Shown one piece after another: positions 1-11,150 of a stretch of 64,000 bases of DNA. The notes under the pieces were generated by a model. It was not told the DNA's origin. It saw only the letters and a list, made by a program, of their open reading frames with translations, and did no database searches. The stretch's first letter is position 1. Every line of letters starts with the position of its first letter. Origin of the DNA: Siphonodentalium dalli (lineage: Eukaryota; Mollusca; Scaphopoda; Gadilida; Siphonodentaliidae); contig CP136068.1 of NCBI GenBank assembly GCA_032622095.1, positions 149,929,365 through 149,993,364 of the forward strand, written 5' to 3'. A program made the translations under genes and the position numbers.

Positions 1-984
1 TCAGAGCGGCAGGTAACTATATCTCAGTACCATGTAAAATGTCTGGTTGTTTTATGCTTTCATTCGGATGCATTGTCCCCAATCTCCTAACCCAGTAGAC
101 ATTTTTTTTACAAGTTGCCCCTTTGCTCCGTTAGCTGTGCATAACACTTGTACAGAAATGTCATAAATACAATGACCTGGCAACTTGAAATATCGTCTTG
201 TCTCTGTTTTGTCTGATGTCCCGCAAATATTCTGAAAATCTATTTTCAATCTGCCTTCTGGTATGCCAATGATTTTGTGAAAATGCCGTACCTTTATTTT
301 GACTGGAATCATTACATTCACAGTGAGTTACTGTAGTTATTAAGATTCCAGATGTATTCCAAGTATGTGTTGGTGAACTTCCAATGAAAATAATCACAAC
401 TTGAAGGGTTAACAAAACTATAGCACAAAAAATATTCCCTATAACTTAGAATAAGAAGTGTTTCTCAAACAGAGAATAAATCAACCAGAAAACTAACAGA
501 ACAGACGGAAATTAATATAATTTAGCACCCTACCATGTGTTTGCATAGATCTACAAAAGTAAATGGTAAACTGAAGATGGTAAAGGCTCACATGGCCACA
601 TTAACAGACTGATGTTGGTGGTAGTAAGTCAGATAGAGGAGTGGAACTTAGGCTGATGAGTTTAAATGATGACCAATGATCACACAGACAGAAACTCATA
701 AGCACCATGCCAGAATGCATGCCGCTTCTATTAACGAAGACGCCTTCTGTTACCAGTGGGTAACTCGGGGTAAATTAGGTCAGTCTTGGCTAATCGGAAA
801 TTTAAAGCAAACACTTCCCATTCCTGTACTAATTAAACGGCTGCTGAAATCAAACGGCTTCACGTTTCTCTCTTGTTATTGTAAGTCAGTCAATAAACCA
901 TGACTCTGGTGAATTTTTTGGATGTCTGCGACGTTTGAGCATCGAAATAAGCAGCATTATAAGAAGCTTTAACCTCGGATAGCG
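1..984. other. no gene recognised
   Basis: AT-rich sequence with only short open frames (under 90 codons) on both strands. None shows a recognisable domain or an obvious splice pattern. No palindrome or tandem repeat was seen here. Confidence 0.5.
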
Positions 985-1098
985 ATTATTAGTCTGGGAC
1001 ATTAATTTAAAGATTACCAGTTATAGGTCCGTGTCTCCAGTTCATTTTTTTAGTTGTCTGCAAAACGAATTCATGATAGCATCAAAATAAGCTGAATT
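985..1098. repeat. diverged direct duplicate of 2166-2288
   Basis: This block reads attaccagttatagg, then ctccagtt, ttgtctgc and aataagctg. The same words recur in the same order at 2166-2288. The two copies bracket the family E element at 1108-2165. They differ at many positions, so the duplication is old. Confidence 0.6.
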
Positions 1099-1107
1099 TC
1101 AACAGAC

Positions 1108-2165
1108 TTAACCCTTTAAAGTGAAGTGAATCATTCCGGTTGGGTGATCAAATAGAAATGGAGAATAATCTTGCTCAAAGTAGTTATTTTTACGAATATT
1201 AATCCAAATTTACATCACACACCATCTATCTTTTATATTAATTAAATGCAATGACTCTGGATAGTGAAATCATTTGAGTTAGTTTATCGCCGATTGTTGC
1301 GTCCCGAATCGAGATGTAAATATTTACAATTATGCGTTTTTCAGACAAATCGGACGATGATATCTATGGAGTGGTATGGTCGATTTCTTTGAGTTTTCGG
1401 CGATGTTTGTAGAATGATACATTCCCACAGTTGGGATACTGCCTGAGTACTAACCTAAAGTAATGCCCTAAGTAATCGACTCCTTAAACACAGCAGAATT
1501 ATGGGTAACTTTTCAGAATTTAGTCGGAAATATGGCTTGTTGCCATTCATTGGAAAGCTCTCCCCGAGAGCTTTCCGATGAATGGCAACAAGCCATATTT
1601 CCGACTATATCCTGAAAAGTTACCCATAATTCTGCTGTGTTTAAGGAGTCGATTACTTAGGGCATTATACTGTATCTGTTTCATGCACTCGAACAAGTCC
1701 ATATTATGTCTTTAAAGTCATATATTAGTGTGGAATTAAATAAAACCAATAAGTTAGTACCCAAACACTATCAACATTGGAAGAATGTAGCAATAAACTA
1801 AGATCGTCAAATTTCCAACCACATTGAGTGTACAATTTCAGAGAACACAACGGTTGAGCTACGAACAAATGTAAAAATTTATTACTTTATTCGTGACTCA
1901 TTATTTGGCATAAACATTACGGCAATGATTGTGCCAATAATAGTCACTGTGTGTAATTCGTTTATAACCATGATGCTTTTTTCTGAATATTAAATCGGGA
2001 CAAATATATTGCTGATCGACAATCGGCAATGATTCTGCCAACCAGAGTTACTGCATATAAATCTCATACAAGAATGGCATTGCCAATTTGGATATGAAAT
2101 TTATGAAAATGACGACTTCTTTTTTTCCATTTGATCACCCCAAAGAGTAGGTGTTCCACATAACT
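1108..2165. mobile_element. family E TTAA element, copy 1
   Basis: Starts at TTAA followed by CCCTTTAAAGTGAAGTG. The left arm (GGTTGGGTGATCAAATAGAA and onward) returns in reverse complement near 2120-2160 (ccatttgatcacccc), so this is a long inverted-repeat element. The right TTAA has decayed. It carries an inserted family A palindrome. Relatives without the left end lie at 10774-11150, 15825-16216, 16743-17134 and 44611-44717. TTAA plus CCCTTT ends are what the piggyBac superfamily shows; no transposase is present. Confidence 0.6.
1458..1672. mobile_element. family A palindromic MITE, copy A1
   Basis: About 215 bp, both arms nearly complete, centre CTCTCCCCGAGAG. Flanked by TA at 1456-1457 and 1673-1674. 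Terminal words match between arms (CCCTAAGT / ACTTAGGG; TTAAACAC / GTGTTTAA). The right end has a 2-bp insertion (cattatactg). It lies inside family E. Long palindromes with CAGT ends and TA sites fit the pogo/Tigger/mariner group by TIR style only. Confidence 0.9.
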
Positions 2166-2288
2166 CTTACCTCCAAGAAAGATTACTGGTCTGGGAAGTT
2201 AATTTACAAATTACCAGTTATGGGTATGCCTCCAGTTTATTACTTATTTGTCTGCGAAAAGAATTGAAATTCCAAATAAGCTGGGTTT
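2166..2288. repeat. diverged direct duplicate of 985-1098
   Basis: Second member of the duplicate pair flanking family E copy 1 (shared words ttaccagttat, ctccagtt, ttgtctgcgaaa, aataagctg). Confidence 0.6.
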
Positions 2289-2431
2289 GCAATGGATTTT
2301 TGCGCGATGGTTCCAAAGGAGTCAATTTTACATTTGTGTTCACAAATCCAAAAATTCAACCAAATCAGTTGTAAATTGTCATGCAGTAGATTCAAGGCTT
2401 TTAAGACCATTTGGGAACATAGTGGAAGACG

Positions 2432-2695
2432 TTAACCCTTCCATGACGGGAGCATCCTGAAATTTTGTGAAAGCCCTGTGCCAATGCATTCTCTTATATA
2501 TGTGAGTCTCCCATAGGGAGCCTCGAATATATAAGAGAATGCATTTGTCTAAACAATATTTAACTTGACCTTGTAAGCCAGTGTATTCTCTTATATATGT
2601 GAGGCTCCCCATGGGAGACTCGCATATATAAGAGAATGCACTGGCACAGGATCTTTAATGCTGGACCAGCAGAGCACCCATCATGAAAGGGTTAA
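2432..2695. mobile_element. family C TTAA MITE with hairpin module, copy C1
   Basis: TTAA then CCCTTCCATGACGGGAGC at the left; CCATCATGAAAGGG then TTAA at the right. Two internal hairpins of the type GCATTCTCTTATATATG...CATATATAAGAGAATGC face each other across a spacer containing acttgaccttgtaagcc. TTAA sites and CCCTT ends suggest a piggyBac-type non-autonomous element. Confidence 0.85.
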
Positions 2696-3280
2696 GTTCT
2701 GCCATCAGTAGAGGTATTTACTGCTGCAAACATCACAAATATCTGCACTAAAACATTTAGCAATTAAAAATGTTCCTGATTCATTCAAAGTTAAATTTGT
2801 TGTTGCAAATTGATTTAAAATTTCCAGCTATTTAAAACTTAAATATTTTTAATTCTTATCTTGGCACATATCCTGAAATTATTTTATTAAATATGGTATT
2901 ATGTTTTGTTCAGTAAGATTGATATAAATGTTGTATTTTTTGGTCTAGAATAAAAATATAATATTGGTCTGATCCAATTAATTTAGCACTGGAAACCCCC
3001 TGATCAGGTTTAGAATGATATAATTGACCCTATTAACATACACAAATCCATTGGCAGCATGTGACCAAGATGCCTGTGTTAGGAAAGAGTATAATGTTTC
3101 ACATGTTAATGATTTTCAATATGGTCCCTGACATTCAATGATTGATGGAGATTTGTAATTGGGATGAATTTCAAATCAAGCATTCAGTGATTTATAGAAT
3201 AAATAATTCACATATCAAATTATATTCCATTGCAAATAAATAATACTGCTGGTGTTTGGATGAGTCAGATTGAGTACCTT
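2696..3280. other. no gene recognised
   Basis: AT-rich unique-looking sequence between C1 and B1. I see no ORF of note, palindrome or array. Confidence 0.45.
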
Positions 3281-3733
3281 AGACCTCAAGATAGGAAATA
3301 GTGTGTCTGTCATTTGCAGAATGAGGTCCCCAGATAGTGAATTTAGTGAAGCTATCCCACACAGTGGGCTAGCATCTCCAAAGTCACCTCTGAGGACCTC
3401 ATCCTGCTTAGGCCTCATCTTCTGGGAAAAATCTATAGTCTCAAATTAACATTGGTTTAGTTACTTTTTCCCCTTCTGTTCAGTGTGTATATATCCCCTA
3501 ATTTGCAGAAGATAAAATGCATAATCGAGGTGAATAATGGGTGAGTATAACCAACTTTAAGTGGGGAACTTCAACCTGATCCTAGGTCTCCCATGGCAGA
3601 TGAGGCCTACGCAGAATGAGGTTCCCAGAGGGTGAATTTTGTGATGCTAACCCACCTTGCAGGATAGCATCGCTAAATTCTCACTCTGGGGGACCTCATT
3701 CTGCAAATGTCAGACATACTATTTGCAGGTTTG
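3281..3733. mobile_element. family B long-form MITE, copy B1
   Basis: Two GCAGAATGAGG...CCTCATTCTGC palindromes flank a central segment (cttaggcctcatcttctggg ... cagatgaggcctacgcag). The right end is ACTATTTGCAGGTTTG. The left end is degraded (expected CAAACCTGC), and no TSD can be read. Confidence 0.75.
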
Positions 3734-4022
3734 TTCTACTTACAGATTTCTCCTGGACCTCTTTAGCAATGGTGAGTTGTCTATTTCTGCAGATTTATGA
3801 ATCAATATTTCCATATTTATATGATCATATTTGGCCATACTAACATATTAGCATAAAAACAATTTTTTATGATTTTACAGATTACAAATTTCCATATCTG
3901 AATCAATTTCAAACAGAATTTTATTTAAACTCAATGCTATTTAGCAGAGATGCAAATGGTTGCTGATAAAAACAATCTGGACTTACATAAATTGTGTGGA
4001 CCTTTAATTGAGATACAGTATA

Positions 4023-4200
4023 CAGTATTATGCCCTAAGTAATCAACTCCTTAACCACAGCAGAATTATGAGTAACTTTTAAGGATTTAGTCGGAAAGAG
4101 CTTTCCGATGAATGGCAACAAGCCATATTTCCGACTAAATCCTGAAAAGTTACCCATAATTATGCTGTGGTTAAGGGGTTGATTACTTAGGGCATTACTG
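4023..4200. mobile_element. family A MITE with shortened left arm, copy A2
   Basis: TA-flanked (4021-4022, 4201-4202). The left arm runs to GGATTTAGTCGG and then jumps directly to GAGCTTTCCGATG of the right arm. The tip of the left arm and the centre are lost, while the right arm is complete. Confidence 0.85.
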
Positions 4201-4202
4201 TA

Positions 4203-5105
4203 TATGGTTAAACTTTCTCATTTTATTTCAACTTTCTGACTGATTCTGAAATTGCCTTCACACCGAGTTTACAGCAGGGTGTATGCCTGTAATTAGCTTA
4301 TATCAGCTTCCTGTGGGTAAGATATGGTACCTCTTGTCCTGGACTCAAGTGTCATTTGTCATCCACCCTTTACTCACACAAGTGGGTCATACAAAGCAGA
4401 AAGTGCAGCAGCGCCACATGTAGAGAAACTACAATAAATGTGGTCTGCATGTTGTGCTGATGAATTTAAATGTGAAATCCCAGATAGCTGCTGGTGGCCA
4501 TTGTTTTTTTTGGACAAATTTCAGAAAAAAATTATACATACCATCTAATGTACATGTAGATGTATGTCACCCCAAAGATCAGTATAAAGTTTGGTGATGA
4601 TCGGATGAGGCATGTGGCCTGTAGTGTGTGCCAAAGGAAATTTTTCATGGACGGACACATGGATACTTCATCGAGTTGAGCTAAAAATTATATTATAGAA
4701 GAATATGCCTCAAGAGGAGAACTAAGGCAACCCAGATTCCCATAGGATTTCCGCAGTCTATTGTCCCGACAACATGCTGTTCTAAGAAAGGCCGCGATTG
4801 CTCAAAGATTTACGAAGTCGACGACTCATGCGTTCATAGTACAAATCACTCGGAATGAATAGAAGGGCATATCAATCAATAGAAAATATATCGGTAAATT
4901 TCTCCGATGAAGCGGAAACAATTCGCAGATATAGAAGCAGACATATTGTAGGACTGAATAAAGCATCTGATGAATACTGTAACAACGCTTCCATCTTTAT
5001 AATGGCATTTATAATCTCCAACAGGAAACACCTGGTTGGGATGAACACTTCAATGCTAGCCTGGACTTGTTTGTTGTGCAATAGTATTACTTGAAAACCA
5101 GTGTG
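4203..5105. other. no gene recognised; possible M-type repeat tail
   Basis: Around 4555-4675, wording such as aaagtttggtgatgatcgg and catggacggacacatgg resembles the ends of the dispersed M-type blocks elsewhere (9437-9960, 23080-23500, 47540-47720). A 79-codon frame at 4855-5094 has no recognisable feature. Confidence 0.4.
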
Positions 5106-5261
5106 CATAATGCCCTAAATAATCGACTCCTTAACCACAGCTTTCCGCTCTCAGTGAGAGCTTTCCGATGAATGGCAACAAGCCATATTTCCAACTAAAT
5201 TCTGAAAAGTTACCCATAATTCTGCTGTGGTAAAGGAGTCGATTATTTAGGGCATTACATG
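5106..5261. mobile_element. family A MITE with deleted left arm, copy A3
   Basis: Left terminus ATAATGCCCTAAATAATCGAC is present. The left arm then jumps from TTAACCACAG to the centre CTCTCAGTGAGAG. The right arm is complete and ends GGGCATTAC(AT)G. Confidence 0.85.
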
Positions 5262-5988
5262 TAGATCTGAGCGTCTCCTTCAAACAAATCAGATGATGAT
5301 GATGATTCTGCTTTTCTCTGCAGAATGGTCTCAGAATGACATCAATACTATAAAACATTCAATCCTTGAAACTAGTGTGCAATATTTTCAAAATAAGGTC
5401 CCCAAAAGGTGAATTTAATGACAAATTGACAGTCATATAACCTAGTGCTTTTAATACTCCAAAAGAAATCTTATCTATGAAGCACACGTACGTATCCCCT
5501 AACCTGTAACTATTCTTCAATGGACGGCAAAAATAAAATACAGTAAATTCAGCCAGAATTGATTACCTATAGCGATGACGAAAAAGTAATTTCATATTGG
5601 GTCCAAATGAAGTCGACAATTCCATAAAGAATTATAACCACATATTGGCAAATAACTATTTATTATTAATAAGCTCCACCCTAACCTCTAATTAAAAAAG
5701 TTAGGCAACTCATGAATATTTTAACCTACACTTTGTTTATTTATGTACTTGATGTAAATGTCTTGTTGTTATGTCCTTTATATGCGTTGGTGATAATCTT
5801 ATAATTGGATTCTATACCAAATAAACAATTTGAATTTTTGAGTAAATACCCCAACATTCACCATGCCTTCATGATAATTACAGTGTTAAACCTGAAAACA
5901 GAAACCATATAAGATCATTGGTGCTATCAAGTAAATCAAAATGTGTAATGCCAATATTCACCCGATTGACCTTCAAACTATAAGGCAG
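5262..5988. other. no gene recognised; short (ATG)n run
   Basis: A short gatgatgatgatgatt run lies near 5290. A B-like scrap (aaataaggtccccaaaaggtgaattt) lies at about 5390-5416. Otherwise AT-rich with no element seen. Confidence 0.4.
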
Positions 5989-6134
5989 GCCTTAAAATAT
6001 GGTGTTGGACATTTGCAGAATGAGGTCCCCAGTGGGTGAATTTAGTGATGGTAGCCCACTGTGTGGGGTAGCATCACTAATTTCACCCTCTGGGGACCTC
6101 ATTCTGTAAATGTCCCGCACAATATTCTTTGGAC
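5989..6134. mobile_element. family B short palindrome, copy B2
   Basis: A single palindrome centred on GCCCACTGTGTGGGG, with arms CATTTGCAGAATGAGGTCCCC / GGGGACCTCATTCTGTAAATG. The outer ends are diverged, so boundaries are approximate and no TSD is called. Confidence 0.75.
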
Positions 6135-6720
6135 AGAAACTTGGCCTGCACCTTTTGGCAATCACCTCAAAATAGAATACAAAGCTGATTTCCAGATCAC
6201 TGATTTCAATTCAAAAATAATAAGAAAGTGATATCAAAGGAATCTATCGAGGGCTACAAAATAAATGAACTGTATCGACCGTAAGATATCACAAATAGCA
6301 TGCCTGGTCTTCAAGACACAAGATACACCAGACACGTGGCCGCATGCGGTCAAACAATAGTCGGTAATGACTAACCCCCAAACATGCATGCACAAGTCCT
6401 GATATTGAGGGTCGAGACATAATTAGGGACCAATTGAATAAGTGTCTCCTGTGAATTCTACGCGTATTGAGGACGTCTTCTGTTGTGCGTCTTGTGCAAT
6501 GTAACAGAGTACACTCTCCTACTCATGAAATGTCAATCAATATCGCGATAAAAAACAAATCATTGTCTGCCGATTTAACGTAGATTTCTGTTGTCCGATA
6601 ATGGGCCCTTAATCTCTATATATCTTTATATCAATGGTTAACCCTGGGAATAACTGTCTACGACAATCAATGGACATAGATTCATGAAGATACTATGATT
6701 TCACTACCTTAGCACACATA
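6135..6720. other. no gene; one member of a 26-bp direct repeat
   Basis: The word AATCTCTATATATCTTTATA (extending to 26 bp) occurs at 6611 and again at 6934, on either side of the A4 fragment. No coding feature was seen. Confidence 0.45.
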
Positions 6721-6793
6721 CAGTAATGCTCTAAATAATCGACTTCTCAACCACAGCAGAATTATGGGTAATTTTTCAGGATTTAGTCGGAAT
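6721..6793. mobile_element. family A left-half fragment, copy A4
   Basis: Starts CAGTAATGCTCTAAATAATC right after TA and runs to GGATTTAGTCGGA, where similarity stops. The right arm is absent. Confidence 0.8.
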
Positions 6794-6984
6794 AAAAGGC
6801 CATCTGACCACAGTGTCCCCCGAAAACGTGGCTTCATTGGGGGCATCAGCTTTTCTGAAAAAAATAACAAGGACCCTAAATCCGATACTAAATTTCAGAA
6901 CAATCCAACCAGTGTCCCCTGAAATGGACACTCAATCTCTATATATCTTTATATCAATGATTAATGTGGACCTGCTCCACCAAT

Positions 6985-8125
6985 AAACACATAATATCCA
7001 AAATGTTCTAGACCTTAATTCAGATTAACAATCTTCATTCAATAAGCATTCTGTTCCCCCCCCCCTAGAATTCATATATACCTTCCAGAATAATATGTGA
7101 CCCGCCAGTCATAAGTCGGGATTTTTTTTACCCTGTGCCAATGCATTCTCTTATATATGCAAGTCGACCATAGGTCGCCTCTTATATATAAGAGAATGCA
7201 TTGGCCTAACAATTGTTTATCATTTTTTTTTTAAATAAATGTTTCTTACAATTTTTAGGACATAAAATAAAAAACATCCATTACCCTGCAGGGAGCCCCA
7301 CACATATATAAAAGCATATAGAAGAGTGTCGTCTGCTCATGTTTGTCTGGGTCTCTGTATGGGTGAAATTATAAAATTGTTAAAGAATACAAGAAAAAAT
7401 TATTAAAATTGTAAAAAATTGTTAGGCCAATGCATTCTCTTATATATAAGAGAATGCATTGGCACAGGGTAAAAAAAATCCTGACTTACGACTGGATTTG
7501 ATATGGCAGGTCACATATATACCTACTAGAATGATAATCTTCAGTCACTCAATAATCATTCAGTGACGTGAAACTACATTCAATCCACTTATGTCATATC
7601 CAAAATCCCCAGCCAGGAAGTCAGAATACTACCATAACACTATTCAATCAATAATCCTTCAACTGCAGTGAAATTACACTAAAATTGCTACCTTAAATTA
7701 ACAATTCACTCTATGTAACAGCTGTACCAATCCAGATATTATATCCAAAATCCCCAAAAACAGCCAGGACATCAGAATACTTACCATAACACTCCTAATT
7801 CAAATTAACCTTCAGCCAGAGTGAAATTAAACTAAATATTCCTACCTTTAATTAACATTCACTCCATTCAACAGCTGAACCAATCCAGATGTAAGTAATA
7901 TCCAAAATCCAAATCACAAAATGAGATAGACCATCAGAATAATAATCTTCAGTCAATAATCCTTGAGCTTCACTGACATTAAACTACATTCAAAGTGCAG
8001 ATATAATATCCAAAATCTCCAAAACACCAGGCCAGCAGAATACTACCATAACACTCTTAATTCAATAAACCTTCAACTGCAGTGAAATTACGCTAAAAAT
8101 TCCTACCCTCAATTCACTCCACTTG
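6985..8125. repeat. degenerate tandem array, about 110-180 bp spacing
   Basis: The words ATATCCAAAATC, CAGAATACTACCATAACACT, CTTCAACTGCAGTGAAATTA and TTCCTACC recur in the same order. Copies lie near 6990, 7590, 7740, 7900 and 8005. Units are diverged and of unequal length. The array is interrupted by the G element at 7097-7514. Confidence 0.7.
7097..7514. mobile_element. family G TIR element with hairpin module, copy G1
   Basis: Starts GTGACCCGCC and ends GGTCAC, with inner TIR wording AGTCGGGATTTTTTT / AAATCCTGACTTACGACTGG. ATAT is duplicated at 7093-7096 and 7515-7518, so the TSD is 4 bp. Just inside each end is the CCCTGTGCCAATGCATTCTC hairpin also found in families C, H and I. The spacer includes ccctgcagggagcccc. 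No coding sequence. Confidence 0.8.
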
Positions 8126-8233
8126 TCAGGCTGGTGACTGTGTCATGTTTTATTACAATGGATTAGGTCCCTATGAATGCCACCCATTCAACATAGCCCC
8201 TAATTACACCGATCAACTTACATCTAACACTAG

Positions 8234-8625
8234 TCTTTTATGTGTCAATAGGTAGTGAATGCGATTTGCATAATACCCATGTCCTCATGCTACCCCAGGG
8301 AGTCTGAAGGCCCTATAATAAAGGTTTTACGACATATGGGTGTGTTGTGACCAGGTCACTCAGGTAATCATTGTCAGGTAAGCATAGGTTATAAATATTA
8401 CCTTTCCTGTGTCTCGTTTATTGAGTCTTTGATTTCAGGTAATTTCAGGTGATAAATTAAATCTCTGATCTCATAATGTAACCCAAGAAAGATATGTTCA
8501 GGTAATAAATATTACATTGTCCCTTGTATCTCAATTTTGTGTAATCCCAGGGCAAAGAAAAATATCAAATCTTGGGGAATAACAACCCTATTTTAACCCC
8601 CTACCCTAAATTTCATTGTTGGGGT
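8234..8625. repeat. diverged tandem duplicate, unit 1
   Basis: Pairs with 8829-9275. Shared words are CTTTTATGTGTCAATAGGTA, GAAGGCCCTATAAT, ACATATGGGTGTG, TCAGGTAATCATTGTCAGGT and AATAAATATTACA. Roughly four fifths of positions agree by eye. CAGGTAAT-type motifs recur many times within each unit. Confidence 0.75.
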
Positions 8626-8828
8626 TTAAAAAAAAATGAAATTTGTAAAATAAAAAAAAAATAAAAAACACTCTCAATGTCACAGAATAGTTTGATTTCT
8701 CAGTAAAAGCTTTACAGTATTTACAAAAACAATCAAAATTAATCTTAGCTCAATCTTGCAGATGAAATATATTAAAAGCCATAAGAATTTCAAAATAAAA
8801 AATAAATTAAAAAAAAAAATGTTTACAG

Positions 8829-9275
8829 TCTTTTATGTGTCAATAGGTAGTGAATGCAATTTTGCAATAATACCCCTGTCCTCATTACCCTAGGGAGCCT
8901 GAAGGCCCTATAATCAAGGTTTTATGACATATGGGTGTGATGTGACCAGATCATCAGGTAATCATTGTCAGGTAATCATTGTCAGGTAAGCATAGGTAAT
9001 AAATATTACACTTCCTGTGTCTCATTAATTAAGTCATTCATATTTCAAGTGATCTCAGGTTATAAATTTAATAGATTTCAGGTGATACAGGTAATCTACA
9101 ATCTTGTTAATTACAATGTAACTCAAGCAGGGTAATAAATATTACATCACCCCTTAGGTCTAAATTTCAGGAGATCCAAGGCCAAAGAAAAAAATAATTG
9201 TGGTTTGTGTTTCCCTACCAACCATATTTGAAACCCCCTACACTCAAGTTCATCATAATAGTTTTAAATGGGTAC
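8829..9275. repeat. diverged tandem duplicate, unit 2
   Basis: Second unit of the pair. It contains a small internal duplication of ATCATTGTCAGGTA. No ORF is shared between the two units, so this is probably non-coding. Confidence 0.75.
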
Positions 9276-9436
9276 TGTACACTAAATCCGGCCATTTAAG
9301 GGACCATCTCCTTTTATACTCAATATATGCAACAAATGAATGAACTGGAGCTATGCATTAGTGCAAAATACACTCGTGCACTCCATGGTAATTATAATGA
9401 AAATGAATAAATGGCTGGAGTCATAAATTCATTTTC

Positions 9437-9960
9437 AATACAAGAGATGACTGTCGTCCGGTACACACCCCTTTGTTGCATACCACCTAGTGTGGGCATA
9501 TCTATAACTTATGACTGCTATATACTCAGACAGATGAACCCAAAAATCAGCATTTTCATATAAACAAAGAACTATAGAACAAAAAACCAAAACGAAACAG
9601 TTGATTGTGCCATTAAATGTCCTCATAGTGGTGAACATCCATACACAATTTCATTGAGATCCGAGCATTACTGTTCAAGTTATGACCTGAAAAGACATCC
9701 AGACGGACCAAAAATCCAACATTAACAGATAAACAAAGATGAATAACTCTAGAATTGAAAATCCGAACAAAACGATGGAACCCTCTATTTAATGTCCTCA
9801 TAGTAGTGAACATCCGTACCTAATTTCATTGAGATCCGAGCACTGCTGTTCAAGTTATGACATGAACAGACATTGGACGGACGTACGTACGGACGGACAG
9901 ACGCACTCACCCACGCACAAGTGCAAAACAGTATACCCCCCTTTTTTTTAAAGGGGGTAT
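9437..9960. repeat. M-type dispersed repeat, three tandem units of about 175 bp
   Basis: Units share TAAATGTCCTCATAGTRGTGAA, ATTTCATTGAGATCCGAGCA, GTTCAAGTTATGAC and AACAAAGA..ATAACTCTAGAA. The gaacatcc words are 175 bp apart (9633, 9808). The block ends in ACGGACGGACAGACG and then a T-run with GGGGGTATAATAATG. Similar blocks occur at 23080-23500, 47540-47720 and, reversed, near 57005-57235. Confidence 0.7.
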
Positions 9961-9982
9961 AATAATGGTGATGGGAGATACG

Positions 9983-10232
9983 CCTTTCATGACGGGAGAT
10001 ACGCTGGTGCAGCATTAAAGATCCTGTGACATAGGGAGCCTCACATATATATATATATATATATATAGAAGAATGTACTGGTTTTCAAAGGTCAATTTAA
10101 GTATTATTAGGTCAATGTATTCTTTTATATACATGTATGCAAGACTCCATATTGGAGAGTCGCATATATAAGAGAATGCATTGGCACAGGGTTTCGCAAA
10201 ATTTTATGAAGCTCCAGCCATGGAAGGATTAA
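9983..10232. mobile_element. family C MITE, copy C2
   Basis: Left CCTTTCATGACGGGAG, right CTCCAGCCATGGAAGG followed by TTAA (10229-10232). The left TTAA is lost. The first hairpin is degraded to an (AT)n run (10047-10066). The second hairpin is intact (GAGAATGCATTGGCACAGGG). Confidence 0.75.
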
Positions 10233-10355
10233 ATGTTATCATTCAAGGGTGTTGTTGCAATTATACAACATGTGACAAGGCAGGCATAAATCTCTGATAA
10301 ACTAGTTCCCTCGAATTAATTCATAGGTGTGGCTGTAATTTGTTTCCAATAGGCT

Positions 10356-10773
10356 GTTTAACCATTTCTATACTAAAGCATCATTGATGAGTAGTTATCC
10401 CATAGGAAATGTTACAATAATAAGCTTATCACTTTCTATACTAAAGTATCATTGATGAGTAGTTATCCCATAAAAAATGTTCAAATAATAAGTTTAACCC
10501 TTTCTATACTAAAGCATCATTGATGAGTATATAGTTATCTCATAGGAAATGTTCAGATAATAAGTTTAACCCTTTCTATACTAAAGCATCATTGAGGAGT
10601 AGTTATCCCATAGGAAATGTTCAGATAATAAGTTTAACCCTTTCTATACTAAAGCATCATTGATGTAGTTATCCGACAGGAAATTTTCAAATAATAAGTT
10701 TAACCCTTTTTATACTAAAGCATCATTGATGAGTAGTTATCTCATAGGAAATGTTCAAATAATAAGTTTAACT
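10356..10773 (+). repeat. 68-bp satellite derived from family D end, block 1
   Basis: Six direct units of 66-72 bp: TTAACCCTTTCTATACTAAAG, CATCATTGATGAGTAGTTATC, CCATAGGAAATGTTCAAATA, ATAAG. Each unit carries TTAA plus the CCCTTTCTATACTAA end seen on dispersed family D elements. Unit 1 has gttacaataataagcttatcac and unit 2 has cccataaaaaatg; both variants recur in the same order in block 2. Confidence 0.9.
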
Positions 10774-11150
10774 AGAATGCTTCAGTCCACCAGTTGGCAT
10801 AGCGCCTGAATACTAAGTTATCAGTTTCACGCACCCGAATAAGTCCATAAATATGTCTTTAAACTTATTATTTGAAATTTTGTATGGGATAACTACTCAT
10901 CAATGATGCTTTAGTATAGAAAGGGTTAAACTTATTATTTGAACATTTCCTATGGGATAACTACTCATCAATGATGCTTTAGTATAGAAAGGCTTAAAAA
11001 CTTCACCGAAAATTTCAAGCAAAGCGACCGTAACACTCCATAGAAAACATCGTCAGAACTACGCTCAATTGTAAATATTTACCTCTCGATTCGGGACGCA
11101 ACTACCGTGATAAACTAACAAAAACGATTGAGAGTCACTGCATTTAATTT
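10774..11150. repeat. inverted spacer between satellite blocks: family E pieces plus two reversed satellite units
   Basis: 10774-10858 is family E sequence in one orientation (gcacccgaataagtccat). 10859-10997 holds two reversed 68-bp units (ctactcatcaatgatgctttagtatagaaagg). 10998-11150 is family E in the opposite orientation (tcgattcgggacgcaacta). The spacer thus has the same components as the composite at 15.8-17.1 kb. Confidence 0.8.

Noticed and set aside
10047-10066. (AT)n run as an independent microsatellite of interest
   Set aside because: It replaces the stem of a C hairpin (CATATATAAG) in C2 and is best read as slippage within that module.
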